The position numbers and the translations under genes are program-made. From Lysobacter sp036697405 (lineage in GTDB: Bacteria; Pseudomonadota; Gammaproteobacteria; Xanthomonadales; Xanthomonadaceae): a stretch of 64,000 nt of DNA. Shown here one piece after another: positions 37,286 to 46,442 of the stretch (positions within the stretch are counted from its first letter, which is position 1; each line of letters starts with the position of its first letter). Below the pieces are notes generated by a model. That model did not search any database, was not told the DNA's origin, and was given only the letters and a program-made list of their open reading frames with translations. The stretch is from the NCBI RefSeq assembly GCF_036697405.1, contig NZ_JBAHWA010000002.1:421478-485477 (forward strand). Direction: 5' to 3'.

Positions 37286-38016
37286 GTCGCATCCTGCTGG
37301 AGATCGCGGCCAACTCGCTGGCCTCGGCGCTAGCGGCGCAGGACGGCGGCGGCGACCGCGTCGAACTGTGCGAGAACCTCGGCGAGGGCGGCTGCACCCC
37401 GTCCTATGCCAGCATCGCGATGGCGCGCGAGCGCCTGCGCATCCCGCTGTACGTGCTGATTCGCCCGCGCGCCGGCGATTTCCTCTACGACGCCCTAGAG
37501 CGCGAGCGGATGCGCCGCGACATCGAGCTGTGCGTGCGCCTGGGCTGCGACGGCGTGGCGATCGGCGCGCTGGACGCCGACGGTGGCGTCGACGTGGCCG
37601 CCTGCGCCGAGTTGATCGCCGCCGCCGGCCCGCTGGGGGTCACCTTTCACCGCGCCATCGACGCCGCGCGCGACCCCGCGCGCGCGCTGGAGGATGCGAT
37701 CGCGCTGGGCTGCGAGCGCGTGCTGACATCCGGCGGCGCGGCCGGCGCGCCCGCGGGCGCCGCGGCCATCGCCGCGCTGGTCCGGCAGGCGCATGGACGC
37801 ATCGCGCTGATGGCGGGGGCGGGCGTCGGGCCCGGCAACGTGCAGGCGCTGCTCGCCGCCACCGGGGTCGGCCAGGTGCACGCTTCGGCCAAGGCGCCGC
37901 AACGCTCGCGCATGCGTTGGCGCAACCCGGCGCTGGCGGGGCTGGATCCGGACTGGATCGCGAGCGAACGCGAGCAGGTGGCGGCGCTGCGCCTGGCCTT
38001 GGACGCCGGCGACTGA
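37282..38016 (+). CDS. cutC: CutC family protein
   Basis: 244 residues in a TIM barrel. The start is GTG at 37282 overlapping the stop of the preceding gene. Conserved parts are LLEIAANSLASALAAQDGG, RVELCENLGEGGCTPSY, RPRAGDFLYD, GVTFHRAIDAARDP and MAGAGVGPGNV. The family was linked to copper tolerance in E. coli, but that role is disputed and the catalysed reaction is unknown. In many bacteria cutC lies with glycosylasparaginase or hexosaminidase genes, as it does here, which suggests a role in sugar metabolism. Confidence 0.9.
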   Translation: MSRILLEIAANSLASALAAQDGGGDRVELCENLGEGGCTPSYASIAMARERLRIPLYVLIRPRAGDFLYDALERERMRRDIELCVRLGCDGVAIGALDADGGVDVAACAELIAAAGPLGVTFHRAIDAARDPARALEDAIALGCERVLTSGGAAGAPAGAAAIAALVRQAHGRIALMAGAGVGPGNVQALLAATGVGQVHASAKAPQRSRMRWRNPALAGLDPDWIASEREQVAALRLALDAGD

Positions 38017-38030
38017 CGCAGAGGCGATGC

Positions 38031-38070
38031 CGTAGGGTGTGGTGAGCCACAGGCGAACCGCACCATCGCG
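38031..38070. repeat. GTAGGRTGYGGTGAGCC dispersed repeat
   Basis: A roughly 40-base element, core CGTAGGGTGTGGTGAGCCAC followed by AGGCGAACCGCACCATCGCG, occurs here and with a few changes at 60754-60793. The copies lie in intergenic gaps. The rest of 38071-38300 shows no gene. Confidence 0.7.
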
Positions 38071-38315
38071 CCAGTCCGTACCCTCGCGCCGGTGCACCTG
38101 CCAGCGCGTCCGACCGACCGAAGCGCCCGTGTCGCGGCAACCGACGATCTGCCCCATCGCGCCTGCGCGCCTCCCCGATCCCGCTCACAAAGCCGCGGCC
38201 GTCGCCGCGTCCGGATTTGCGGGCATTAAACCCATCCGGCTCAATCACTTAACAGCTCAAGGTTAAAGATTTGTTGCGGCGCAGAATGCAATTCGGCAAA
38301 GCCTGTGATGAATTT

Positions 38316-38326
38316 AGATCGATCCA
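38316..38326. promoter_or_regulatory. Candidate LacI-type operator upstream of the TonB-dependent receptor
   Basis: TAGATCGATCCA at about 38315-38326 closely matches the perfect palindrome TGGATCGATCCA at 46381-46392 upstream of the lacI-type gene. A second inverted repeat, ACGATC-9-GATCGT, is at 38369-38389. Function inferred from the match only. Confidence 0.45.
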
Positions 38327-38447
38327 GCTTCAGGGGGAAAGGGGCGGCCCGACCGGCGTCCCTTTTAAACGATCCGATTTTTAGATCGTGACAAAAGCTG
38401 GGGATCTACGCGTGTCCCGTTGCCGCTCACCTTCCGAGATCGCCGTG

Positions 38448-41414
38448 ATGACCCACTCCACGCTTCACCGTAATGCGTTGGCCAGCGCGCTCGCGCTCGC
38501 TTTGCTCGCACCGTTGGCCGCGCAGGCCCAGGACGCGCCCCAGGGGACGGCGGCGCCGGACCAGGTAACCGAAGTCGAAAAGATCACCGTCACCGGTTCG
38601 CGCATCAAGCGCACCCAGATCGAAGGCCCGGCCCCGGTCACCGTGATGACCGCCGAGCAGATCAAGGCCGAAGGCTTCGTCACCGTCCACGACGCCCTCA
38701 GCACCCTCAACGAGGCCATCGGCACGGTCGAGGCCGACGTGCAGTGGGGCTCGCACACGCCCAACGCCAGCCCGCTGAACCTGCGCAACATGGGCCCCAA
38801 CCGCAGCCTGCTGCTGGTCAACGGCCGTCGCGTCGCCGACTACCCGCTGCCCTACGGCGGCCAGAGCAACTTCGCCAACTACTCCAACATTCCCGCCGCC
38901 GCGGTCGAGCGCATCGAAGTGCTGACCGGCGGCGCCTCGGCGATCTACGGTTCCGACGCCATCGCCGGCGTCATCAACGTGATCCTGAAGAAGAACTACA
39001 GCGGCGACGAAGTGCGCGTGCGCGGCGGTACCTCCACCGAAGGCGGCCGCGATACCTGGGACCTGTCCTGGGCCGGCGGCAAGACCGGCGACCAGTGGAG
39101 CGTGAGTTACGCCCTGCAGTGGACCAAGCGCGATCCGCTGTTCGGCCGCGACCGCCCCGAGATGGACGATTCCGACGACGCCGCGCCCAGCTCCTGGAAC
39201 ACCGAGCAGCGCAAGGTCGGCTTCCGTCCGTTCACCGGCCTGGCCCTGCTCGACGCCGGCAACGGCAACCGCCGCCTGGCCCCGCCGGCCGGCGCCTGCG
39301 AGCAGTTCCGCGGCGAGTACTACCGCGCCGACCGCCTGATCTACAACTACGGCAGCAACACCGTCAGCAACACCGGCCAGCTGTGCGGCAAGAGCGCCGA
39401 CTTCGGCGACTGGCTGCTGCGCAGCGGCAGCGAGGACTGGTCGGCCTATGCGCACGCCACCTGGGATTTCGAGGGCGGCATGCAGGCCTGGGTCAACGTG
39501 GCCCTGTACGATTCCAAGGCGCAGTGGGGCACCTCGCCGCCGTCGCTGCAGCTCACCGACGGCCTGGACGGCGGCGCCTTCATCGACGCCAACACCGGCC
39601 GCCGTCTGATCGGCGTGCGCAGCTTCACTCCGTTCGAGGTCGGCGGCATGGACAACATGCGCAACCTCAACAAGGAGCAGTCCTGGGACCTGAGCGCGGG
39701 CCTCAGCGGCACCGTGTTCGATGGCCGCTTCAACTGGGACGCCTCGGTCGGCCGCTCGCGCTACACCGTGCACGAGCGCATCGCCACCGTCGATTGGGAC
39801 CAGGCCGAGAACTTCTTCCTCGGCCCGCAGATCGGCACCCAGGGCGGTCTGCCGGTGTACAACTTCAACGAAGCGCGCTGGTGGGCGCCGGTGACGCCGG
39901 AGCAATACCGCCAGTTCGGGGTGAACTCGATCAACAACGCCGCGTCCTGGGTCAATCAGGCGCAGGCCTCGATCAGCGGCGACCTGTTCGAAGGCTGGGC
40001 CGGTCCGATCGGCTTCGCCGCGGTGCTGGAGGCGGCCAAGCAGGGCTACCAGCTCGACCCCGATCCGCGCGGCAACCAGGACTACTGGGTGCAGAACATC
40101 GATCGCGGCGGCGGCGAGCGCACCCGCTACTCGGCCGGCGTGGAATTCAAGGTGCCGCTGCTGGACTCGGTGACCCTGACCGCGGCGGCGCGCCGCGACC
40201 ATTACGGCAGCTACCACGCCTTCGACTCCGCCGCGCGCCTGGCCATCGGTTCGCAGGCCGAAACCACCTGGAACGCCGGCATCGAATGGCGGCCGCTGTC
40301 CAACCTGCTGCTGCGCGGCAGCTACGCCACCAGCTTCCACGCGCCGGACATGCACTTCCTGCTGGCCCAGCCCAGCACCTCCGACGTCGGCATGAGCGAT
40401 CCGCTGCGCTGCATCCAGAGCGGCTCCTACCTGACCAACGATTGCGGCAGCGGCAACCCCGACGTGTTCTACGCCTTCGGCGCCAACCGCCGCGGTACGC
40501 CGGACCTGAAGTCCGAACTGGGCGAGTCGTGGACGGTGGGTTTCGTCTGGGATCCGCTGGACAACCTGTCGCTCACCGCCGACTACTGGTCGATCGATCT
40601 GGACGACGAAATCCGCGACCTGCCGCTGGACGTGATCCTCAACGACGAGGCCGGCTGCCGCACCGGCAAGACCGTCGACCCGTCCGTGCCCTGGTCCAAC
40701 CCCAGCGGCGCGGAGTACTGCTCGACCATCCTGGCGCGCGTGAACCGCGACGCCAACGGCCGCCTGCTGTCGGTGGAAACCGGCCCGATCAACATCGCCC
40801 AGCGCAGCGTCGCCGGCGTGGACGCGTCGCTGCGTTATCGCCTGGACACCGCGCGCTGGGGCAACTTCCAGTTCGGCCTGAACTACACCAACCTGGTGTC
40901 GATGAAGGAGCAGGTGTACGCCACCGATCCCAACCCGGAGCGTCGCGACCGCGACGTGCGCAGCAAGATCCGCGGCAGCGTCAGCTGGCAGGGCGAGAAG
41001 TGGAACTGGACCGTGTACGGCGACCGCATCGGCTCGGTGCCGGGCGTGCGCTATCACTGGGGCACCGATCGCCTCGACAACCCCGGCGGCTGCCGCCCGT
41101 TCCCGGACGGCTACGTGCCCAGCGACAGCCTGGACAGCAATTGCACGGTGCCCGCCGGCAGCAGCAACCCCAATGCCGGCAAGAGCACATCGCGCTACTA
41201 CGGCCGCGTCGGCCCGGCGATCACCTGGAACTTCAACGTCGGCTACAAGGTCACCGATCGCGCCAAGATCAACTTCTACGTCAACAACGTGTTCAACAGC
41301 ACCGGCTGGAACCACAAGGACCCGTACAAGCTCGACTACGAGTTCTACAACAGCCGTCTGTTCAGCCCGGTCGGCCGCGAAGTCTCCCTGGAGTACGTGT
41401 TCAACTTCGATTGA
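38448..41414 (+). CDS. Large TonB-dependent receptor, probably for glycans
   Basis: 988 residues from ATG 38448, which gives a clean signal peptide ending ...LAAQAQD; a GTG at 38388 would add 20 residues with no signal character. The plug contains the N-terminal ITVTGSRIKRTQIEGPAPVT motif and the plug end GGASAIYGSDAIAGVINVIL, features of the large receptors frequent in Xanthomonadaceae carbohydrate loci. The barrel ends VFNFD. It precedes GH20 and GH92 genes and is the likely outer-membrane importer of their oligosaccharide substrates. Candidate operators lie upstream, a strong terminator after it. Confidence 0.92.
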   Translation: MTHSTLHRNALASALALALLAPLAAQAQDAPQGTAAPDQVTEVEKITVTGSRIKRTQIEGPAPVTVMTAEQIKAEGFVTVHDALSTLNEAIGTVEADVQWGSHTPNASPLNLRNMGPNRSLLLVNGRRVADYPLPYGGQSNFANYSNIPAAAVERIEVLTGGASAIYGSDAIAGVINVILKKNYSGDEVRVRGGTSTEGGRDTWDLSWAGGKTGDQWSVSYALQWTKRDPLFGRDRPEMDDSDDAAPSSWNTEQRKVGFRPFTGLALLDAGNGNRRLAPPAGACEQFRGEYYRADRLIYNYGSNTVSNTGQLCGKSADFGDWLLRSGSEDWSAYAHATWDFEGGMQAWVNVALYDSKAQWGTSPPSLQLTDGLDGGAFIDANTGRRLIGVRSFTPFEVGGMDNMRNLNKEQSWDLSAGLSGTVFDGRFNWDASVGRSRYTVHERIATVDWDQAENFFLGPQIGTQGGLPVYNFNEARWWAPVTPEQYRQFGVNSINNAASWVNQAQASISGDLFEGWAGPIGFAAVLEAAKQGYQLDPDPRGNQDYWVQNIDRGGGERTRYSAGVEFKVPLLDSVTLTAAARRDHYGSYHAFDSAARLAIGSQAETTWNAGIEWRPLSNLLLRGSYATSFHAPDMHFLLAQPSTSDVGMSDPLRCIQSGSYLTNDCGSGNPDVFYAFGANRRGTPDLKSELGESWTVGFVWDPLDNLSLTADYWSIDLDDEIRDLPLDVILNDEAGCRTGKTVDPSVPWSNPSGAEYCSTILARVNRDANGRLLSVETGPINIAQRSVAGVDASLRYRLDTARWGNFQFGLNYTNLVSMKEQVYATDPNPERRDRDVRSKIRGSVSWQGEKWNWTVYGDRIGSVPGVRYHWGTDRLDNPGGCRPFPDGYVPSDSLDSNCTVPAGSSNPNAGKSTSRYYGRVGPAITWNFNVGYKVTDRAKINFYVNNVFNSTGWNHKDPYKLDYEFYNSRLFSPVGREVSLEYVFNFD

Positions 41415-41440
41415 TCTCTCCCGCCCCTCCCTCGGGCCCT

Positions 41441-41472
41441 GGGCCCGGCCGTCCGGCCGGGCTCTTTTTCTC
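41441..41472 (+). terminator. Rho-independent terminator of the receptor gene
   Basis: GCCCGGCC and GGCCGGGC arms with GTCC loop, followed by TCTTTTTCTC. Confidence 0.92.
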
Positions 41473-41550
41473 ACTCGGGCAGCGGCGCCGTCCAGGCCGC
41501 TGTCCGGCCCCGCCTACGGGCCGTAGGCGCGCATCCGGAACGCGTTCGAT

Positions 41551-43821
41551 TTGGGCATCCGCCTCGCCACGACGCTGTTGTTGCTGCTGCTCGCGCCGGC
41601 CTGCGCCTGCGCGCAGGCTCCGCTTTCGCAGGCGCAGGCTGCACAGGCGCCCGCGTCATCGGATCCCTCGCCGGCGCTGATCCCGCAGCCGCGGCATTGG
41701 CAGCGCGGCGAGGGCGCGTTCGCGCTCGACAGCAGCGTGGTCCTGATCGTGCCCGCCGATACGCGCAGCCGCGAGATCGCGGATTTCCTGCGCCGCGCGC
41801 TGGCCGAGGATCACGGCCTGTGGCTGACCGGCCGCGGCGCGCGCGCCGCGCGCGCGATCGAACTGCGCCTGGATCCCGCGCTGGCGGGCGACGAGGCCTA
41901 CCGCATCGAAGTCGCGCCGCAGCGCATCGTGCTGACGGCCGCGCGTCCGCGCGGGCTGTTCTGGGCGGTGCAGAGCCTGCGCCAGCTGCTGCCGCCGGGG
42001 CGCGCGGCGAACATCGAAGTGCCCGCGCAGCGCATCGAGGACGCGCCGCGCTACGGCTATCGCGGGCATATGCTCGATGTGGGCCGCCACTTCATGCCGG
42101 TCGATTTCGTCAAGAAGCAGCTCGACCTGCTGTCCTATTACAAGATCAACACCTTCCGCTGGCATCTCACCGAAGACCAGGGCTGGCGCATCGAGATCAA
42201 GCGCTATCCCAAGCTGACCCAGGTCGGCGCCTGGCGCGAGGAAGGCGACGGCCGCCGCTATGGCGGCTACTACACCCAGGCGCAGATACGCGAAGTGGTG
42301 GAGTACGCGCGCCAGCGCAACATCATGGTGATCCCCGAGATCGAGATGCCCGGGCATGCATCGGCGGCGCTGGCGGCCTATCCGGAGCTGTCCTGCCGCA
42401 AGCAGCCGATCGCCGTGCCCGCCAGCTGGGGCGTGTTCGAGGACATCTACTGCGCCGGCGACGAATCCAGCTTCGAATTCCTGCAGCACGTGCTGGACGA
42501 AGTGATCGAGCTGTTCCCCGCGCCCTACGTGCACATCGGCGGCGACGAGGCGCCCAAGGCGCGCTGGAAGGAAAGCGCGTCCTCGCAGCAACGCATGCGC
42601 GAGCAGGGCCTGAAGAACGAGGACGAGCTGCAGGCCTGGTTCGTGCGTCGCATCCAGCGCTATCTGGCCGGCAAGGGCAAGACCCTGATCGGTTGGGACG
42701 AAGTGCTCGACGGCGGTCTGAGCCAGGACGCCATCGTCGAGGTCTGGCGCGGCGACGAGCCGGCCGCGCGCGCGCTGCGCAACGGCAACCGCATCGTCGT
42801 GGCCAGTCCGTTCTACCTGGATCGCGGGCTCGGCGATCTGACCCTGGAGAAGCTCTACGGCACCGATTTCGCCGCCGCGCCGGTGTTCGCCGGGCACGCG
42901 GCGCAGGTGCTGGGCGCCGAGGCGCCGCTGTGGACCGAGCGGGTCACCCCGCGCAATGCCGAGACGATGTTGTATCCGCGACTGCTCGCGTTCGCAGAGA
43001 ACACCTGGAGCGGCATCGGCGACTACCAGGATTTCCATCGCCGTCTGAGCCGGCACTATCCCAGGCTGGACGCCTGGCGGGTGAGCTACGGTCCCGAATC
43101 CACCGACCTGGTGCGCTATCGCTTGGAGCGCGACCCGACGCGACGGGTGTGGCGCGTGCAGGCGCAACGCGGTTTCTCCGATCTGCGCATCCACTACAGC
43201 ACCGACGGCCGCGAGCCCGATGCGACTTCGCCCTGGTTCGAGGACAGTCTGGACATCGCCAGGCCCGGCACGCTGAAGCTGGTGCCGTATCGCCATGGCC
43301 GCGCCTACGCGCCCAGCCGCAGCTACGCCCTGGTCGCGCACCTGGGCCTGGACCGCGCGCTGAGCTACTCGCTGCCCGCGCATCCGCGTTACCGCGGCAA
43401 CGCCGACGGCGCGACCCTGAGCGACGGCGTGCTGGCCGGCGACGAGCATGCCGACGGCCGCTGGACGGCCTGGGCCGGCGGCGATGTCGAACTCACCCTG
43501 GACCTGGGCACGCCGACCGCGGTACGCGCGGTGTCGGCGCGTTTCCTGCAGCAGACCAACAGCTGGATCCTGCCGCCACGCGGCCTGCGCCTGTCCGCCT
43601 CCGACGACGGCCGGCGCTGGACGCCCTGCGCCGAGCTCGCGCTGGACGTGGACGCCGCCGAACTGCGCCAGCGTTACCTCACGCCGCGTCTGGCGTTGCC
43701 GCAGCCGACGCGCGCACGCTATCTGCGCTTGCAGATCCAAGGTTATGGCGACCTGCCCGCGGGCCATCCCGGCGCCGGCAGCCCGTCCTTCTATTTCGTC
43801 GACGAACTGGTGATCGAATGA
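41551..43821 (+). CDS. GH20 beta-N-acetylhexosaminidase
   Basis: 756 residues. The TTG at 41551 is taken because the signal peptide GIRLATTLLLLLLAPACACA begins at once; no ATG is available nearby. The GH20b-type N domain (about 40-165) is followed by the TIM barrel with RGHMLDVGRHFMP, EIEMPGHA and the catalytic pair Asp332-Glu333 in VHIGGDEAP; the C-terminal 250 residues form a CHB_HEX-like and an F5/8-like domain. It removes terminal beta-linked GlcNAc (or GalNAc) from glycans. The stop overlaps the GH92 start, so the two are translationally coupled. Confidence 0.93.
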   Translation: MGIRLATTLLLLLLAPACACAQAPLSQAQAAQAPASSDPSPALIPQPRHWQRGEGAFALDSSVVLIVPADTRSREIADFLRRALAEDHGLWLTGRGARAARAIELRLDPALAGDEAYRIEVAPQRIVLTAARPRGLFWAVQSLRQLLPPGRAANIEVPAQRIEDAPRYGYRGHMLDVGRHFMPVDFVKKQLDLLSYYKINTFRWHLTEDQGWRIEIKRYPKLTQVGAWREEGDGRRYGGYYTQAQIREVVEYARQRNIMVIPEIEMPGHASAALAAYPELSCRKQPIAVPASWGVFEDIYCAGDESSFEFLQHVLDEVIELFPAPYVHIGGDEAPKARWKESASSQQRMREQGLKNEDELQAWFVRRIQRYLAGKGKTLIGWDEVLDGGLSQDAIVEVWRGDEPAARALRNGNRIVVASPFYLDRGLGDLTLEKLYGTDFAAAPVFAGHAAQVLGAEAPLWTERVTPRNAETMLYPRLLAFAENTWSGIGDYQDFHRRLSRHYPRLDAWRVSYGPESTDLVRYRLERDPTRRVWRVQAQRGFSDLRIHYSTDGREPDATSPWFEDSLDIARPGTLKLVPYRHGRAYAPSRSYALVAHLGLDRALSYSLPAHPRYRGNADGATLSDGVLAGDEHADGRWTAWAGGDVELTLDLGTPTAVRAVSARFLQQTNSWILPPRGLRLSASDDGRRWTPCAELALDVDAAELRQRYLTPRLALPQPTRARYLRLQIQGYGDLPAGHPGAGSPSFYFVDELVIE

Positions 43822-46289
43822 GTCGCTCGCATACGCCGCCGCAGGCCGCCCGTTCCGCTCCCACCTTGAGCGCGCGCTTGCGCTGGCTGGGCCTGGCTTT
43901 GGCGCTGGCCGGCGCCACGGCGCAGGCGGCGCCCGCGCGCGAGGATCTGGCCGCTACGGTCAACACCTTCATCGGCACCAAGGACGACGGCAACACCTAT
44001 CCCGGCGCCTCCGCGCCGTTCGGGCTGATCCAGGTCTCGCCGATCGGCGAACACTATGCCGGCTGGCGCTACGACGAGCCCAAGATCCGCGGCTTCGGCC
44101 ATTCCTTCCTGTCCGGCGCCGGCTGCTGGGAGCAGGGCGGGCAGTTGTCGATGTTGCCGGTGACCGGCCGCATCGCGCCGGGCGGTACCTTCGACACCGC
44201 CAAGGCCGACAGCTTCGATCAGCGCAAGTACGCCGCTGCCTACACCCACGAAGGCGAGGTCGGCCAAGCGGGCTACTACAAGGTACGGCTGACCGACTAC
44301 GGCGGCATCGACGTCGAGACCACCGCGCGCACCCGCGCCGCGGCCGAACGCTATACCTTCGGCGTCGAGGCGGATACCGGGCATGTGCTGGTCAACACCG
44401 GTCAGGCCAATAATCGGCATTGGGTGGTCGGCAGCGCGCTGCGCGTGGTCGACGATCGCAGCGTCGAAGGACGCATCACCACCAAGAGCTTCTGCGGCGG
44501 CCAGAACTACACCACCTGGTTCGTGCTGCGCTTCGACCGTCCGTTCCGGAGCCAGGGCACCTGGGACGAGGAGGGCGGCCACCCCGGCGGCCGCAGCGCC
44601 ATGCAGGGCGACGGCCGGCCGGCCGGCGCGTGGTTCAGCTTCGACCTGAAGCAGGGCCGCGCGGTGACCGCGATCAGCGCGATCTCGCACGTCGACCAGC
44701 AGGGCGCCTGGAACAATCTGCGCGCCGACGCCATGGCCGGCGACCGCGCCCTGGGATTCGACGCGATGCGCGCGCGCGCGCAAGACGCCTGGCGCCAGGA
44801 ACTGCGGACGGTGCGCGTGCAGGGCGGCAGCGGCGACGATCGCACGGTGTTCTACACCGCGCTCTATCACACCCTGCTGCAACCGCTGACCGGCAGCGAC
44901 GCCGACGGCCGCTACCGCGGCTACGACGACGGCATCCACCGGGCCGAGGGCTGGACCTACTACGAGTACTTCTCGCTGTGGGACACCTACCGCTCGCAGA
45001 ACCAGTTGCTGGCGATGCTGCGTCCGCAGCGCGCGCGCGACATCGCCCAGTCGGTGCTCAAGATCCGCGAGCAGGGCGGCTGGCTGCCGCGCTGGGGCTA
45101 CGCCAGCTTCGAGACCAATGTGATGACCGGCGATCCGGTCACGCCCTTCCTGGTCGACCTGTGGAAGTTCGGCGCGCTGCGGGGCCGCGAACGCGAGGCC
45201 TGGACCGCGCTGCGCGAGAACGCCTTCGGGGTGCCGCCGTTCGGTTCGCGCAGCAGCGGTCGTGCCGGCAACCCCAGTTACCTGCAGCGCGGTTACGTCC
45301 AGTACGACCGCACCTTCCCGGTCAAGAGCATGGACGTCGATCCCCACCATGGCGGGTCGGCCACCCTGGAATACGCTTTGGCCGATTGCGCGCTGGCGGG
45401 CTTCGCCGAGGCCGTCGGCGCGCCGGCCGACGCGCAGGCGCTGCGCGCGCGCGGCGGCAACTGGCGCAAGCTCTGGGACGCGCAGGCCAAGGACGCCGAG
45501 CTGGGCTTCACCGGCTTCCCGCGCCCGCGTTTGGACGACGGCAGTTGGTACACGGGGCCGGACGGGCGCTACAACCCGCGCTCGCACCACGGCTTCCACG
45601 AAGGCACCGCCTGGCAGTACCAATGGCTGGTGCAGCAGGACGTGCCCGGGCTGGCCGCGGCGATGGGCGGCGAAGCCGAAGCGCTGCGTCGGTTGGATGC
45701 GTTCTTCGCCTACGACGCGCTGGTGGCCGACCCGGCCCATGCCGCGCGCAAGCAATGGGTGGTGGGGCCGTATAGCTACTACAGCCAGTACCGCTACAAC
45801 CCCAACAACGAACCCGACCTGCACGCGCCATGGCTGTACGCGCTGCTGGGGCAGCCGTGGAAGACCTCGGCGGTGCTGCGTTCGGCGCAGACGCTGTTCA
45901 CCAACGCGCCCAACGGCGTCACCGGTAACGACGACCTGGGCACCATGTCGGCCTGGTATCTGTTCAGCGCGATCGGCCTGTATCCGCTGATGCCGGGCAG
46001 CGGCGAGCTGGTGCTGCACGCGCCGCGCTTCGAGCGGGTCGAACTGGAGCTGGGCGAGGGCAGGACCCTGCGCATCGAGGCGCCGGGTGCCGACGCCCGC
46101 GTCCTGCAGTACCCGCAGTCGGTGCGTTTCAACGGCGCGGCGGTCGATCGGGTGTGGCTGGACTGGTCGCGTCTGCGCGACGGCGGCAGCCTGCGCTTCG
46201 AGCTGGGCGCCGCGCCCTCGGCCTGGGCCACCGCCGCCTCGGCGCGTCCGGCCGCGGCCTGCGGCGCGCCGGCCGGGAGCGCGCCTTGA
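43818..46289 (+). CDS. GH92 alpha-mannosidase (exo-acting, Ca2+-dependent family)
   Basis: 823 residues with a Sec signal peptide (about 1-40). Family GH92 hallmarks are NTFIGTKDDGNTYPGASAPF at the N terminus of the mature protein, the GHSFLSGAGC segment, YFSLWDTYRSQN, HGFHEGTAWQYQW and GNDDLGTMSAWYLFSAIGLY. GH92 enzymes remove alpha-1,2-, alpha-1,3- or alpha-1,6-linked mannose and are rich in Bacteroides and Xanthomonas N-glycan loci. The exact linkage cannot be told. It starts 4 bases before the GH20 stop and is followed by the lacI-type gene. Confidence 0.94.
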   Translation: MSRSHTPPQAARSAPTLSARLRWLGLALALAGATAQAAPAREDLAATVNTFIGTKDDGNTYPGASAPFGLIQVSPIGEHYAGWRYDEPKIRGFGHSFLSGAGCWEQGGQLSMLPVTGRIAPGGTFDTAKADSFDQRKYAAAYTHEGEVGQAGYYKVRLTDYGGIDVETTARTRAAAERYTFGVEADTGHVLVNTGQANNRHWVVGSALRVVDDRSVEGRITTKSFCGGQNYTTWFVLRFDRPFRSQGTWDEEGGHPGGRSAMQGDGRPAGAWFSFDLKQGRAVTAISAISHVDQQGAWNNLRADAMAGDRALGFDAMRARAQDAWRQELRTVRVQGGSGDDRTVFYTALYHTLLQPLTGSDADGRYRGYDDGIHRAEGWTYYEYFSLWDTYRSQNQLLAMLRPQRARDIAQSVLKIREQGGWLPRWGYASFETNVMTGDPVTPFLVDLWKFGALRGREREAWTALRENAFGVPPFGSRSSGRAGNPSYLQRGYVQYDRTFPVKSMDVDPHHGGSATLEYALADCALAGFAEAVGAPADAQALRARGGNWRKLWDAQAKDAELGFTGFPRPRLDDGSWYTGPDGRYNPRSHHGFHEGTAWQYQWLVQQDVPGLAAAMGGEAEALRRLDAFFAYDALVADPAHAARKQWVVGPYSYYSQYRYNPNNEPDLHAPWLYALLGQPWKTSAVLRSAQTLFTNAPNGVTGNDDLGTMSAWYLFSAIGLYPLMPGSGELVLHAPRFERVELELGEGRTLRIEAPGADARVLQYPQSVRFNGAAVDRVWLDWSRLRDGGSLRFELGAAPSAWATAASARPAAACGAPAGSAP

Positions 46290-46380
46290 GCCTGGCCTTT
46301 GCCCCTGTCCCGGACCGCCCGCCGGTCCGCGCCGGCCGCGGCCTGGCCGGCGCGCGCGTTGCCGCCCGGGCCTGCCAACT

Positions 46381-46392
46381 TGGATCGATCCA
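46381..46392. promoter_or_regulatory. Candidate LacI-type operator upstream of the lacI-type gene
   Basis: The perfect 12-base palindrome TGGATCGATCCA lies about 50 bases upstream of the regulator start and matches 11 of 12 positions of TAGATCGATCCA upstream of the TonB-dependent receptor. Palindromes with a central CG fit LacI-family operators. Autoregulation and control of the glycan locus are inferred. Confidence 0.5.
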
Positions 46393-46442
46393 CTTGGTGA
46401 ATAATCGGTCGACCGCACGAGTCCAAGGACCCGGGATCTCCG

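Noticed and set aside
38427..41474. A 1015-codon frame on the minus strand opposite the large TonB-dependent receptor
   Set aside because: It is an antisense shadow with composition typical of GC-rich DNA; the plus-strand gene has a signal peptide, plug and barrel.
41697..43817. Long plus-strand extension upstream of the GH92 gene
   Set aside because: It is an out-of-frame reading of the GH20 gene; the GH92 signal peptide begins at the ATG at 43818.
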